Source: Rheinheimera texasensis DSM 17496 (GTDB lineage Bacteria; Pseudomonadota; Gammaproteobacteria; Enterobacterales; Alteromonadaceae). From it: a DNA stretch of 64,000 nucleotides. This document shows, in pieces, positions 17,312 to 26,824 of this stretch. The notes beneath the pieces are model-generated. The model did no database searches, was not told the origin of the DNA, and saw nothing but the letters and a program-made list of their open reading frames with translations. The stretch lies in contig NZ_KL544006.1 in the NCBI RefSeq assembly GCF_000711985.1, positions 124,001 through 188,000 of the forward strand, in the 5' to 3' direction. The translations under genes and the position numbers were made by a program. Position 1 is the stretch's first letter. Every line of letters begins with the position of its first letter.

Positions 17312-19379
17312 ACTCGATAGCCGCCCCACCGCCCGGCGCCAGCTTCAGTTCAAGCACGTCTTTGCTGCTTACTGTGCGGCGTTTGATTTGATAGGCCATC
17401 GGATTGGTTTGCCAATCCGCATCGGCGGCGTCCTGATACCACACAGCGTCGTAACTGCGGTTTTGTTGCAAAAACTGCAGCGGCAATTGCAGTGTTCGTG
17501 CCTGCTCATTGCTGGTGGCACCAACAAACCAGCGCTCAGAGTGTTTGTCCTGGCGCGCGACCACCAGGTACTGACCAATTTTGCCGTCAAGTGCAATACT
17601 TTGCTGCCAGTCAGTCGGCACCGCGTCAATAAAAGCAAAAGCCGGATGCACCTTACCGCCCGGCGCATAATTTTCCGGCAAATCCGCCACCATCTGCAGC
17701 GGGCTATACAGTGTGACATAAAGCGCCAGCTGATTGACTAAAGTGCTCGGCACTCGGTTATTCGGCCGGTGTTTTTGGTAGTTAAAGTTAAAAATGCCCG
17801 GCGTGAAATCGATAGGCCCGGACAAACCGCGGGTGAATGGAATAATCACCGTGTGATTCGGCGCATTGCCGGTATCAGGGCTGCCGCCGTTATATTCCAT
17901 GCCGCGCACCGATTCACGCGTCATCAGATTGGGGTAAGTGCGGCTTAAACCAGTGTCTTTGACCGTTTCATGCGCATTGACCATCACCTGATGCGCCGCT
18001 GCAGTATCGACCACTTTTTTAAAGTGCTGCACCATGTACTGGCCGTCATGCCACTCGCGTCCGTCCAGCCGTTTACCGACATAGCCCATCTTGACGCTAT
18101 GGATACCCAGGCGTTGATAGTATTTAAACGCATCGGCCATTTGTTGTTCGTAATAGCTGATGCCAGCAGCTGTTTCATGATGGCCAATCAGGCCAACGCC
18201 TTTGGCTTTGGCATAAGCGGCGACTTTATCGATATCAAAACCTTTCACCGGTTTGGTGAAACTAAAGGTCGGTGGCCGCTGCCACCACTGCCCTTCCCAG
18301 CCTTGGTTCCAGCCTTCGACCAACAAACCGTCGATGTCATGTTGGCTGGCAAAATCAATATATTGCAGCGCACGTGCTGTCGTTGCACCTTGTAGTGGGC
18401 CCGGCGACCAGTCTTTTTCACCAATATGCATCTCCCACCAGATGCCCATATATTTGCCGGGTTTGATGTAGCTGGTGTCAGTACCTGCGGCCATCGGCTC
18501 GTTGAGGTTTAAAATCAGGCTGGAATTCAGTAGTGCCGCTTCGGTCGGTGCGATTTGAATCGTGCGCCACGGGCTTTGGAACGGTGCTTTGGTATAAACG
18601 CGTTCGACCTGTGCTGCAGTATCATTACCAGAATTGGCACCGGCCCAGGGCATCAGATCGGCTTTAAGCGTGATGTGGTTATCAGTGATGTTGCGCAACG
18701 TCATCGAGCTGTAATCGACCAGCGCTGCTTCATGCACCGCCACCGCAATCCCATCATCGGTCAGCGTCAACGGTGTATGGGCGACCGACACCGTCGATAA
18801 CGCCGAATTCATATATTGATATTCAAAACTTAAGTTGCGGTAGGCCTCAATCCACCAGGTGGAGAAGTTACGGGCAAAAGCAAACTCAGTCAGCTCATCG
18901 GTAATGACTAAATCGCCCGCCAACGCAGGTTGCGCCGGCAACAGGTAACGAAACGCCACACCGTCATCGTAACTGCGGAACACCACAGTGAACTGGCGGC
19001 CTGGCACTTTGGACTCTCGCAGGTGTAGCGTCAACTCATTAAAATGATCACGAATATTACTGCGTTGGCCCCAGACCGGCTGCCAGCTTGTATCCTGACT
19101 CCGGTTGCTGATTTTGTCCGCCAACAAGCCGCTTTTTAGCGGCGGCTGGCCTTTGAATACCAGCCCCAGCACTGACGGTTTTAACACCGATTTGCCGCGA
19201 TAACTGACCTGATAAGTCAGGGCTTCAGCAGATAACACCAGCTCCACGCTAATCTGCTGGTCCGGCGATAACAACTGCCACTTTTGCGGTGTTGTGAGCT
19301 GCTCTTCGGCCTGTACTACGCCAATCAGCAGCAATACACTCAAAGACAACACGCGGCCGATGTGATGATAAAACGCCAT
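17298..19379 (-). CDS. Glycoside hydrolase family 97 alpha-glucosidase
   Basis: A 693-residue exported enzyme related to SusB of Bacteroides, releasing glucose from alpha-glucosides. The chosen start (MAFYHHIGRVLSLS) has GGAG upstream and gives a signal peptide ending at VVQAEE; an ATG at 19400 is possible. An N-terminal beta-sandwich (~30-280) precedes a TIM barrel (~290-590) and a C-terminal sandwich. Glu residues matching the SusB calcium/catalytic set are in GHHETAAG, VNAHETVKD and MTRESVRG, which fits the inverting GH97 group. It is the last gene of the receptor-halogenase operon, 46 bases after the halogenase stop, and probably acts in the periplasm on oligosaccharides imported by the receptor. 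Confidence 0.92.
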   Translation of the reverse strand: MAFYHHIGRVLSLSVLLLIGVVQAEEQLTTPQKWQLLSPDQQISVELVLSAEALTYQVSYRGKSVLKPSVLGLVFKGQPPLKSGLLADKISNRSQDTSWQPVWGQRSNIRDHFNELTLHLRESKVPGRQFTVVFRSYDDGVAFRYLLPAQPALAGDLVITDELTEFAFARNFSTWWIEAYRNLSFEYQYMNSALSTVSVAHTPLTLTDDGIAVAVHEAALVDYSSMTLRNITDNHITLKADLMPWAGANSGNDTAAQVERVYTKAPFQSPWRTIQIAPTEAALLNSSLILNLNEPMAAGTDTSYIKPGKYMGIWWEMHIGEKDWSPGPLQGATTARALQYIDFASQHDIDGLLVEGWNQGWEGQWWQRPPTFSFTKPVKGFDIDKVAAYAKAKGVGLIGHHETAAGISYYEQQMADAFKYYQRLGIHSVKMGYVGKRLDGREWHDGQYMVQHFKKVVDTAAAHQVMVNAHETVKDTGLSRTYPNLMTRESVRGMEYNGGSPDTGNAPNHTVIIPFTRGLSGPIDFTPGIFNFNYQKHRPNNRVPSTLVNQLALYVTLYSPLQMVADLPENYAPGGKVHPAFAFIDAVPTDWQQSIALDGKIGQYLVVARQDKHSERWFVGATSNEQARTLQLPLQFLQQNRSYDAVWYQDAADADWQTNPMAYQIKRRTVSSKDVLELKLAPGGGAAIEFIPR

Positions 19380-19425
19380 AGCTGCTCCATTTATGTTCAT
19401 CGGATTGGATTGTTCCCTTGGATTT

Positions 19426-20985
19426 TTAACTGCGCCACAGCAAATGCTGCGGCTGGAAATTCAAGCTGCAACCTTGAAAAAACGCCGCCAGTTGCAGCTC
19501 CACAAAGGCGTCACTGACACCAGCCGGCTGCGGTTGGCGCAGTGGCGGAAATACGCCGTACCCTGCCAGCAGGCAATGCCAGGACGTGGCGCCAAAGTGA
19601 CTGTCGATTTGCTGGCGAGAGAGTTCGCTCGCCAGGTCCCCCTGGCGAAACCAGACATCCAGAATTTGCCGCAGTGATTCAGACAGCTGCAGATTGGCAC
19701 TATTGGCGCGCCAATAATGGCTGTCACTGCGACTGCTCAGTTTGTAATGCGCGACGATGTAATCGCGCACCGCCTCAAAGCGCTGATGCACCTGGCGGTT
19801 AAATTCGGCTTGCCCTTCATGAGAAAAATCGGCAAAAGCGTCGATAAACTGCTCAATCGAACTTTGCACCAGATGCAGCGCTGTGGCCTCCAATGGCTCA
19901 ATAAAACCCTGTGATAAACCAAGCGCCAGACAGTTTTTCTCCCAGCTTCGGCTGACCTGACCAACTTTCATCTGCAGATGGCGGGCGCTGATGCTGTCAT
20001 CGAGCAACCCCAGGTGCTGGCGCAATTCCAGCTCGGCGGCGTCTTTGGAAATAAAGGCGGAGCTATAGACATAGCCATTACCGGTGCGATGCCGAAGCGG
20101 AATTTGCCAGGCCCAGCCATTTGATAGCGCGGTGGCGCGGGTTTCCACCGGCGGTATGGCAAGAGCATCGGTCGGCAGCACCACAGCGGCATCATTAAAC
20201 AGATTGCTGGCAAAAGACTCAAAAGGCACCTGCAACGTCTGCTGCAGCAGGCTGGAGCGAAAGCCCGTGCAATCGACAAAAAAATCAGCGCTGATTGACT
20301 GCATGATTTTGCCCTCAACGTTTGGCGTTTCGCCAACCAGGCTAGCAATGCGGCCATCTGGTAACTGATTGACTTGCGTCACTGTCATCGCCTGATATTG
20401 CACACCAAGCGCCAGCGCTTTTTGCTTTAAAAACTGGCCCAACAACCCCGAGTCGAAGTGATAGCCATATTCGATACGAAACGGAAAATTGGCACTTGGC
20501 AACGGTGCCAGCTTGTCTGCCTCCAGATAACCGTTGAGCAGAAATTTTTCCGGCGCAGTTTCGACCGCAAGCCCCAGCCGGCGCTTAAAACAATTGCTGT
20601 AAAACGCTGTTTCGCTGTGCAAATCCGGCTGTGAGATAAAAGGATGGCTGTAATCAGCGCCAAGCCCCATCGCCTGGGCTGCTGGGCTCCAGTTCACAAA
20701 ACGAATATTGGTCTTGTATGTGGCCTGACAAGCCGGCATCCATTCGCAGTCAGGGATACCAAGTTTTTGGAAAAAACGTTTTAGAGATGGCGTCGAACCT
20801 TCGCCGACGCCAATAATGCCGATATCCGGCGCTTCAATCAGCGTGATTGTTACCGCGCGCTGATTCGCTGCGGCAGGTTTAAGCCATTTGTCGGCAAACA
20901 ATAATGCCGCCATCCAGCCGGCGGTGCCGCCACCGAGAATAACAAAATGAAACGGCTGTGCTGTCGAACCCAAAGAGGCAGTCAT
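19426..20985 (-). CDS. Tryptophan-halogenase-family flavoprotein (copy 2 in operon)
   Basis: A 519-residue FAD-dependent protein of the tryptophan halogenase family. The FAD motif GGGTAGW is at 18-24 and GVGEGSTPS at 59-67. Lys91 in ATYKTNIRFVNW matches the catalytic Lys that forms the chloramine-type intermediate in PrnA/RebH. The diagnostic W-x-W-x-I-P motif appears as WAWQIP (~292), and the active-site Glu region as FIEPLEATALH (~365). No flavin reductase is nearby. The gene starts 3 bases after the stop of the first halogenase with AAGGT upstream, so they are coupled. Members next to TonB-dependent receptors in sugar loci have mostly unknown substrates; free tryptophan need not be the substrate. 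Confidence 0.9.
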   Translation of the reverse strand: MTASLGSTAQPFHFVILGGGTAGWMAALLFADKWLKPAAANQRAVTITLIEAPDIGIIGVGEGSTPSLKRFFQKLGIPDCEWMPACQATYKTNIRFVNWSPAAQAMGLGADYSHPFISQPDLHSETAFYSNCFKRRLGLAVETAPEKFLLNGYLEADKLAPLPSANFPFRIEYGYHFDSGLLGQFLKQKALALGVQYQAMTVTQVNQLPDGRIASLVGETPNVEGKIMQSISADFFVDCTGFRSSLLQQTLQVPFESFASNLFNDAAVVLPTDALAIPPVETRATALSNGWAWQIPLRHRTGNGYVYSSAFISKDAAELELRQHLGLLDDSISARHLQMKVGQVSRSWEKNCLALGLSQGFIEPLEATALHLVQSSIEQFIDAFADFSHEGQAEFNRQVHQRFEAVRDYIVAHYKLSSRSDSHYWRANSANLQLSESLRQILDVWFRQGDLASELSRQQIDSHFGATSWHCLLAGYGVFPPLRQPQPAGVSDAFVELQLAAFFQGCSLNFQPQHLLWRS

Positions 20986-20988
20986 GGT

Positions 20989-22506
20989 TCAGACCTTGCT
21001 GTAGCGGCTTAAAAATTCATCATGCGACAACATCTGCGCCAGCGGCTGCTGTTTGGCGTCTTGCACTTTGGCCAGCGTCGCCAGCAGCTCTGTCTCAGTT
21101 GGCACTTTGGCCGCCGGATGATAATCCTGCGGCACAATGCCTTGCCCTAGCATCACCTGGATCCAGCTGGCGTCGCGAAAAATATCGTTGTGGTCATTAA
21201 ATACCTGTGCCGACTGCCGAAATAACGCCATTTTGTCGCGAAGCCGCTCTGGTATTGCCATGTTGCGCATATCGCGCCAGAACGCAGAATCATCGCGCTC
21301 ATTGGCGTGGTAATGCAGGATGATAAAATCGCGGATAGTTTCAAATTCTTGTTTGGAATCAGCGTTGTAATAATCGACTACTGCGTCTGTGATGCCTTGA
21401 TTCGGGAACACTTTGAGCAGGCGGACAATGCCAGACTGTATCAGGTGAATACTGGTTGATTCCAATGGTTCGAGGAAACCACTGGACAGGCCTATCGCCA
21501 CCACATTTTTTGCCCACTGCGTGCTGGTGCGGCCGGTTTCAAAACTGATTTTGCGTGGATCGGCCAGCGCTTTGCTGTCCAGATTCCCCATCAAAGTGCT
21601 ATGGGCTTCGTCATCACTTAAATAATCCGAGCTGTAGACAATCCCATTGCCGTTACGATGGGTCAGCGGAATGCGCCATTGCCAGCCGGCTTTGTGCGCA
21701 ATACTGCGGGTGTATGGCAAGGTTTTCTCAAAACGCTCACTTGGCACCGCCAAAGCGCTGTTGGCTGGCAGGTATTTGGACCAGGATTCATAGGCCACAC
21801 CCAAAGTTTTACGGATCAGCAAGGCGCGTAAACCGGTGCAGTCGACAAATAAATCGCCGTGAATTTTGCGGCCATCTTTTAACTGCAGCGCTTCGATATG
21901 GCCAGAAATACCATGTTGCTGCACTGTTTCAATCATACCTTCGGTGCGTTTGACGCCGGCGTTTTCAGCGATTTTACGCAAAAACTGACCATACAACGCC
22001 GAATCAAAATGATAAGCGTACGGCATTTCATAGACCGGATTTGGCGTTTTGATGATGTTAAATTTGCCGGCTTCGCAGCACAGATAATTTAAATCGTAAT
22101 CCCACAAGGATTGCGCTAAACCGGCTTGCTTCGCGCGTAACCAATAATGCTGGAAGTTACAAAAACCCAGGCTCGCACCGGGCGCACCGAAGGTGTGGTA
22201 ATAGCTCTCGCCGGGTTTACGCCAGTTTTCAAATTTGATCGCCAGTTTCATCGTGGCGTGGGTGTCACGCAAAAACGCCTTTTCATCCAGGCCCAAATAC
22301 TGATTAAAAATCTGAATAGGCGGAATGGTCGCTTCGCCGACACCGACAATGCCAATATCGTCCGACTCCACCAGTTCAATCTCTACGCTGTCTGCCAGCA
22401 CTTTTTTCAGCAGAGCTGCGGTCATCCAGCCGGCGGTGCCACCACCGGCGATCACGACTTTGCGAATTGGTTTACCGGCAACAACAGACTCAGATGGCTG
22501 ATGCAT
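20989..22506 (-). CDS. Tryptophan-halogenase-family flavoprotein (copy 1 in operon)
   Basis: A 505-residue FAD-dependent halogenase-family protein. The chosen start (MHQPSESVVAGKP) has a good GGGAG 5 bases upstream; an upstream ATG at 22527 overlaps that site. Key motifs are GGGTAGW (21-27), GVGEATIPP (55-63), Lys87 in ATMKLAIKFENW, WQWRIPLTHR with the W-x-W-x-I-P signature, and FLEPLESTSIH for the active-site Glu-Ser. It follows the TonB-dependent receptor gene across a strong hairpin terminator and precedes a diverged paralogue. The two copies share motifs but differ widely elsewhere, so they are probably not a recent duplication. Both retain catalytic residues. Confidence 0.9.
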   Translation of the reverse strand: MHQPSESVVAGKPIRKVVIAGGGTAGWMTAALLKKVLADSVEIELVESDDIGIVGVGEATIPPIQIFNQYLGLDEKAFLRDTHATMKLAIKFENWRKPGESYYHTFGAPGASLGFCNFQHYWLRAKQAGLAQSLWDYDLNYLCCEAGKFNIIKTPNPVYEMPYAYHFDSALYGQFLRKIAENAGVKRTEGMIETVQQHGISGHIEALQLKDGRKIHGDLFVDCTGLRALLIRKTLGVAYESWSKYLPANSALAVPSERFEKTLPYTRSIAHKAGWQWRIPLTHRNGNGIVYSSDYLSDDEAHSTLMGNLDSKALADPRKISFETGRTSTQWAKNVVAIGLSSGFLEPLESTSIHLIQSGIVRLLKVFPNQGITDAVVDYYNADSKQEFETIRDFIILHYHANERDDSAFWRDMRNMAIPERLRDKMALFRQSAQVFNDHNDIFRDASWIQVMLGQGIVPQDYHPAAKVPTETELLATLAKVQDAKQQPLAQMLSHDEFLSRYSKV

Positions 22507-22576
22507 AACAACTCCCTTGCAGAACAAAGTATGGGTCTGGACTCTCTACGCTACAAAAAAGCCTACACCAATACAG

Positions 22577-22615
22577 AAAAAAAGGCCTCAATACCAAGAA
22601 CTTATTGAGGCCTTT
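22577..22615 (-). terminator. Hairpin terminator/attenuator between receptor and halogenase genes
   Basis: A perfect 13-bp stem (22581-22593 with 22603-22615, core AAAGGCCTCAATA) and 9-base loop; on the minus strand it is followed by seven Ts (complement of 22577-22583). It lies 20 bases after the receptor stop and ~70 before the halogenase start, so it should reduce readthrough into the halogenases. Confidence 0.9.
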
Positions 22616-22635
22616 ACACCGGGTCGGTTTACTTC

Positions 22636-25557
22636 TTAATAGAACGCGTAGTTCACGTTCAGCATGTAAGTCGGGCCAAACTGCCGGCGCGTGGTGACGA
22701 TGCCGTCGTCGTTGACGGTTTCTTCATCAACATCGGTCAGGTTGGTGCCCTGCAAGGAAACTCGCAGGCCATGCAACGACGTGAAGTTACTTTCAGAGAA
22801 GTCATAACTGATTTGCGCATCGACCAGCGTTACGCCGTTACGGCTGGCGGTCGAAATTTTGTTCGAACCGCCACGCTCATAAGTCAGGAAGTCCGAACGG
22901 TCCGTGCCGGCAACCCGCACTTCGAAGCCATTTCGCTCGTAATAAGCTGTTAACGAGAACACTTTGTCGGACTGGCCTGGAATACGGCTGCCGTCATTGA
23001 GTTTGGCGTCAATCAAAGTGCCCGATGTGGCGACACCAAAGCCTTCCAGCACATCAGAGAACTTACTGAACGGCACGTTGGCAGTCACTTCTACCCCGTG
23101 CACACGGCCAGTCAGACCGTCTTCGAAGTATGAGAAGTAGCCGTAATTTGGTGGCGTGACCTTAGCGCCAGCAGCGTAGAAGATATCAGCCGGGCCATAA
23201 GTACCAGCCTGGTCGATGATACGGTCGTGGAAGCCAGGGATAAAATAGTTGGCGCCACTGTTGGTTTCATCATTGGTGAAGTTAATCAGCTTGTTACCGT
23301 CGCGGGTCCAGTTGACTAAATCCTTGTAGAAAGCGGTGACCGACAAATAACCTTCTTCCTCGAAGTAACTTTCAAAAGCTAAATCGAAGTTATTGGCCTC
23401 CAGCGGTTTTAACAGCGGGTTACCGGCAAATTTCGACCAGGGTGAACCATAAGTTTCTACTGCGGCAGTGGTATTTGGGATCGCAATCAGGTCGATGTTT
23501 TGGTCGAACTTAACAAAACCGGACGCTTTCATTTGGTCGATACGGGCGCGGCTGATGGTTTTGTTGGCAGCAAAACGCACAAAGTTATTGTCCGACACTT
23601 CCATGCTCAGGTTCAGGCTTGGCAGCACATGGCTGTAGCTGTCGCCTTGCTCGGTAATACAGTCGGCATCCACTTGTTTGTCGCTGTTATCATCGCAAAC
23701 CGCAAAGTTAGCACCGACAATACCAATGAAACCACTGGAAGATTGGTCAGTTTTGACATACTGCATGCCGATATTACCGGTGACCGGGAAATCAGCCAGC
23801 TGGGTTTCAAAATCTGTTTTGAAATACAGCGTGGTCACTTCCTCGTTCACATCGTAAGTATCACCCAGACGGTCCGGCTCTAACAAACCGGCGTCATTCA
23901 GTTTGTAAGTCCCATCGTTGTATGGCGCAAAACCATCATAAGCAACCACCTGGCCAAGACCTGCCCAGGTTAAATCCGCCAGGCCGCCATACAGGTACTG
24001 GGTTGGAATAGCGGTTGAGAACGGATAAGACGTCGCAGTGGCAAAGAAGCCTTTATTGTCTTTATCTTTGAAGCGATCAGAATAATTCACGCCCACCGTC
24101 AGTTTGTTAAAGATGCTGTATTCGATATTGCCGACTGCTTCTAAGCGGTAGGTCTTCAGTTCTTCACTGAAATCGGCGTAGTTCAGGAAACCGTCCTGCG
24201 CGTTAAAATAGCTGTACGGGTCGCCGTTGGCTTGTTTCACATTGGTAACAAACTGGCTGGCAATGTTGGCCATACCGCCCCCCCATACTTGCGGACCTGT
24301 CAGCTGCAGCGCTTTGGCATCAGAAAACGCACCAAGGCCGGTCAGTTTGGTGAAAAACACCCCATCCGGGCTCATGGTAAATTCACGTGAGCCCAACTGC
24401 GATGAATTCAGCGCGCCAGAGCGGGCCAAACCTGCATAGGATTCGCCGCGTAAATCACGTTTGCTCGATTCGCTGCTGGCAACGTCTAATTCAACCTGCC
24501 AGTCATCGTTCAGCTGATATTCGACATTCAGGCCAAAGGTCTGTAAGTCACCGTCTTTTTTCAGCGGGTCGGTGCGCAGTACCGGGTTGGCGCCCACCTG
24601 AGTACCAGTGGTGCTGGTGCCACTGCCGGTGACATTGGCAGAAGAGAACGGTTCAATAAAACCGCGTAATACGCCGGAATCAGAATAATCGATATCCAGC
24701 ACGTCAAACACGATGTTCAGTTTGTCGTTCGGCTGATACTGCAGCACGGTAGAAATAGTGTCGCGTTCAAGCTTAGTGCTGATAGACGCAATATCTAAAC
24801 CGGTTGGCAACACCTGACCAGCAGAATTGGCGCTGTAACCCCAGACACCATATTTACGCTGGTTGTTCGGCGATTCAGTTGATGCCAGCGCAACGGCCAG
24901 GCCTAGAGTGTCATCGGCGAATTTCTCAACAAAAGACAGTGCATAACGTTTGCCTTTGTTGTCAAATTCCGGGTTATCAGAATCACGGCTGTTCGATTCA
25001 TAGTTGCCGTTGACCGTCAGAGTTTCTTTCGCCTGCAGCGGGCGTACTGTGCGTAAATCGACAGTACCGCCAATGCCCTGCACCATCAGCGTGGCATCTG
25101 TGGTTTTGTAGATGGTGGCGCCGGTCATGATTTCTGATGGGTACAGGTCGTATTCAACACCACGGTTGTCACCGATACCAATCAGCTCCCGGCCATTTAA
25201 CGAGGTGCCGGTGAAATCTTCTTTAAAACCACGCACCGAAATGCCCGAAGTACGGCCACCGACGCGCTCACCGGCAAGACCTGGTAAACGTGATAAAGAT
25301 TCTGCTATTGAAGAGTCTGGTAATTTACCGATGTCTTCGGCAGAGATGGCTTCGACAATGGACGAGTTATCCATTTTTTCCGCCTGAGAACGAATCAAGG
25401 AGCCGCGGATACCTCGTACGGCGATCACTTCGACTTCTTCACCTGATTTTGCCGCAGTGCCTGCAGCCTGCTGCTCTGCTGCTGTTGCCGCCACCGACCA
25501 GATGGCTGACGAGACTGCGAGTGACAGTAACGCGGGTTTAAATAATTGTGTTCTCAT
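22636..25557 (-). CDS. TonB-dependent receptor (TonB-Xanth-Caul type)
   Basis: A 973-residue outer-membrane receptor with signal peptide (FKPALLSLAVSSAIWSVAAT). A TonB-box-like EEVEVIAVRG is at ~40-49. The plug domain follows (SSIVEAISAEDIGKLPDSSI, LSRLPGLAGERVGGRTSGIS, VRGFKEDFTGTSLNGREL) and then a 22-strand-type barrel to the terminal aromatic residue in NVNYAFY. The plug pattern is that of the Xanthomonas/Caulobacter subfamily often dedicated to carbohydrate uptake. Downstream lie two halogenase-like genes and GH97 alpha-glucosidase. Two palindromic operator candidates lie upstream. Alpha-glucans or related oligosaccharides are the inferred substrate. Confidence 0.94.
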   Translation of the reverse strand: MRTQLFKPALLSLAVSSAIWSVAATAAEQQAAGTAAKSGEEVEVIAVRGIRGSLIRSQAEKMDNSSIVEAISAEDIGKLPDSSIAESLSRLPGLAGERVGGRTSGISVRGFKEDFTGTSLNGRELIGIGDNRGVEYDLYPSEIMTGATIYKTTDATLMVQGIGGTVDLRTVRPLQAKETLTVNGNYESNSRDSDNPEFDNKGKRYALSFVEKFADDTLGLAVALASTESPNNQRKYGVWGYSANSAGQVLPTGLDIASISTKLERDTISTVLQYQPNDKLNIVFDVLDIDYSDSGVLRGFIEPFSSANVTGSGTSTTGTQVGANPVLRTDPLKKDGDLQTFGLNVEYQLNDDWQVELDVASSESSKRDLRGESYAGLARSGALNSSQLGSREFTMSPDGVFFTKLTGLGAFSDAKALQLTGPQVWGGGMANIASQFVTNVKQANGDPYSYFNAQDGFLNYADFSEELKTYRLEAVGNIEYSIFNKLTVGVNYSDRFKDKDNKGFFATATSYPFSTAIPTQYLYGGLADLTWAGLGQVVAYDGFAPYNDGTYKLNDAGLLEPDRLGDTYDVNEEVTTLYFKTDFETQLADFPVTGNIGMQYVKTDQSSSGFIGIVGANFAVCDDNSDKQVDADCITEQGDSYSHVLPSLNLSMEVSDNNFVRFAANKTISRARIDQMKASGFVKFDQNIDLIAIPNTTAAVETYGSPWSKFAGNPLLKPLEANNFDLAFESYFEEEGYLSVTAFYKDLVNWTRDGNKLINFTNDETNSGANYFIPGFHDRIIDQAGTYGPADIFYAAGAKVTPPNYGYFSYFEDGLTGRVHGVEVTANVPFSKFSDVLEGFGVATSGTLIDAKLNDGSRIPGQSDKVFSLTAYYERNGFEVRVAGTDRSDFLTYERGGSNKISTASRNGVTLVDAQISYDFSESNFTSLHGLRVSLQGTNLTDVDEETVNDDGIVTTRRQFGPTYMLNVNYAFY

Positions 25558-25738
25558 TTGGTTATCCCTTGTCGATTGGTGTTGCTTATTTGTGTGTTGT
25601 CTTGCCTGAAGCTGACATCCAATGGGGTTCGGCAGACCTGTATCAGGCTAGTCGCTCCATCTGTCTCTGCAGCATTTTTGGAGACAAATATTTCGACTTG
25701 TGTATCGAATCACGTTGAATGTTAGCTTCTATTGAGAT

Positions 25739-25752
25739 CTTAATCGTTTAAG
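25739..25752. promoter_or_regulatory. Candidate LacI-type operator, receptor-proximal
   Basis: CTTAATCGTTTAAG: 13 of 14 match to the palindrome CTTAATCGATTAAG with central CG. It lies 181 bases upstream of the receptor start and 91 bases from a second copy, a spacing that would allow looping. Confidence 0.65.
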
Positions 25753-25829
25753 TTTCTTTACCAAAAAAACAACATACTCGGTATCTCCGGATGTTGTTGT
25801 GATGGGTGAAGAAAATTAACGCCTCTTAA

Positions 25830-25843
25830 CTTAATCGTTTTAG
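25830..25843. promoter_or_regulatory. Candidate LacI-type operator, receptor-distal
   Basis: CTTAATCGTTTTAG: 12 of 14 match to the same palindrome and 13 of 14 identical to the proximal site. Confidence 0.6.
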
Positions 25844-26018
25844 ATGATCTCGATTTCGCCGTCAAGCATTGCGCGTAAAATAATCGATAAAGTTTTGAAC
25901 TTTTTCAAACAGGCCGTTGATTGCTGTGGCCTGAAGCACAGATCGGATCTCTGTACCGAATCAGCCAGTTTAGCTGCCGGCACTGCGTTTCAGCGCTGTG
26001 GAAAAATCGACAAGGGCT

Positions 26019-26804
26019 TTAGGGGTGTGATGTGTCGGCTACGGGCACTGTCGCCTCCAACTGCAGATCTGCTGGACTCTGCAACTGATAGCGTGCTTTG
26101 AGCTTGATGACTTCAGCGTGATACTGCAGTAAAAACCGGTCGAAGCGGCGCAGCATTTCACCGTGATCCCGACTGGACAAATGAAACCCGACACTGGCAA
26201 GCGGTAACTGTCGCCCGATCTCCGCCCCTTGTGGTTGGCCGAGCTTCTGTAGCAAATGTCTGGCAACATGCCATTCCACATCAGCCGCATCAACCCTCTG
26301 CTTTAACAACATTTGAATTGCTGCCGTAGCATCTGTAGTCTCAACCAGTTCAAAATTATAGCCTTTTTGGACAGCCAATAAATGATCTGGGGTAAAACCG
26401 CGCGGCACTGCAATAGCCCGCACTTCAGCAAGTTCAAGCTGTGCATCACCCTGCCGTACCAAAGTCGAACCGATAATGCCGGTCAGCGGCTGACTGAAAA
26501 ATAACGGTTCGGTTTCACCTTTGGCACTGTGCCATTGCGGATTATCCGGGTACACCAGCTGGCAATCCGGATTGTCCTGCAGACGCTTCACCGGTAGCGG
26601 TATCAGTTTGATGTGCTGACCTGTTTTTGCGCTAAACAAGGCAAACAAATCGGCGGCAAAACCACGGCCTGGCAACTGACTGAAATCATAATGCGGATAA
26701 TAATCGATATTTTGCACGCAGATACGCAGCGCGGCGGCCTGTGCCGGCAGCGCCAGGCAAGTGAATATTGCAAACCAGAGCCGGAGTTTGTGCATCTGTA
26801 CCAT
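26019..26804 (-). CDS. Periplasmic solute-binding-protein-like protein (SBP_bac_3 type)
   Basis: A 261-residue exported protein. The chosen ATG (MVQMHKLRLWFAIFTC) has AGGTGAG 4 bases upstream; a GTG at 26813 is an alternative. The signal peptide ends near LPAQAAA. The mature part resembles the periplasmic type II solute-binding fold (RICVQNIDYYPHY, GRGFAADLFALFSAKTGQ, RAIAVPRGFTPDHLLAVQKG). No ABC permease or ATPase gene is nearby, so it is an orphan binding protein of the kind common in Alteromonadales, perhaps involved in sensing. It ends an apparent operon with the methyltransferase and thioesterase genes, 20 bases after the latter. Confidence 0.7.
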   Translation of the reverse strand: MVQMHKLRLWFAIFTCLALPAQAAALRICVQNIDYYPHYDFSQLPGRGFAADLFALFSAKTGQHIKLIPLPVKRLQDNPDCQLVYPDNPQWHSAKGETEPLFFSQPLTGIIGSTLVRQGDAQLELAEVRAIAVPRGFTPDHLLAVQKGYNFELVETTDATAAIQMLLKQRVDAADVEWHVARHLLQKLGQPQGAEIGRQLPLASVGFHLSSRDHGEMLRRFDRFLLQYHAEVIKLKARYQLQSPADLQLEATVPVADTSHP

Positions 26805-26824
26805 GTCACTCACCTGCCAATACG

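Larger units (their letters stand above)
25558..26018. other. Promoter region of the receptor operon
   Basis: No gene is supported in these 461 bases. It contains two copies of CTTAATCGTTT.AG (25739-25752, 25830-25843) and a weaker one at 25879-25892 (11 of 14 to the palindrome). An 85-codon plus-strand frame at 25844-26101 has no family and overlaps the neighbouring gene, so it was rejected. Confidence 0.6.

Noticed and set aside
25844-26101. 85-codon plus-strand frame in the receptor promoter region
   Set aside because: Runs into the antisense of the solute-binding gene and no family recognised.
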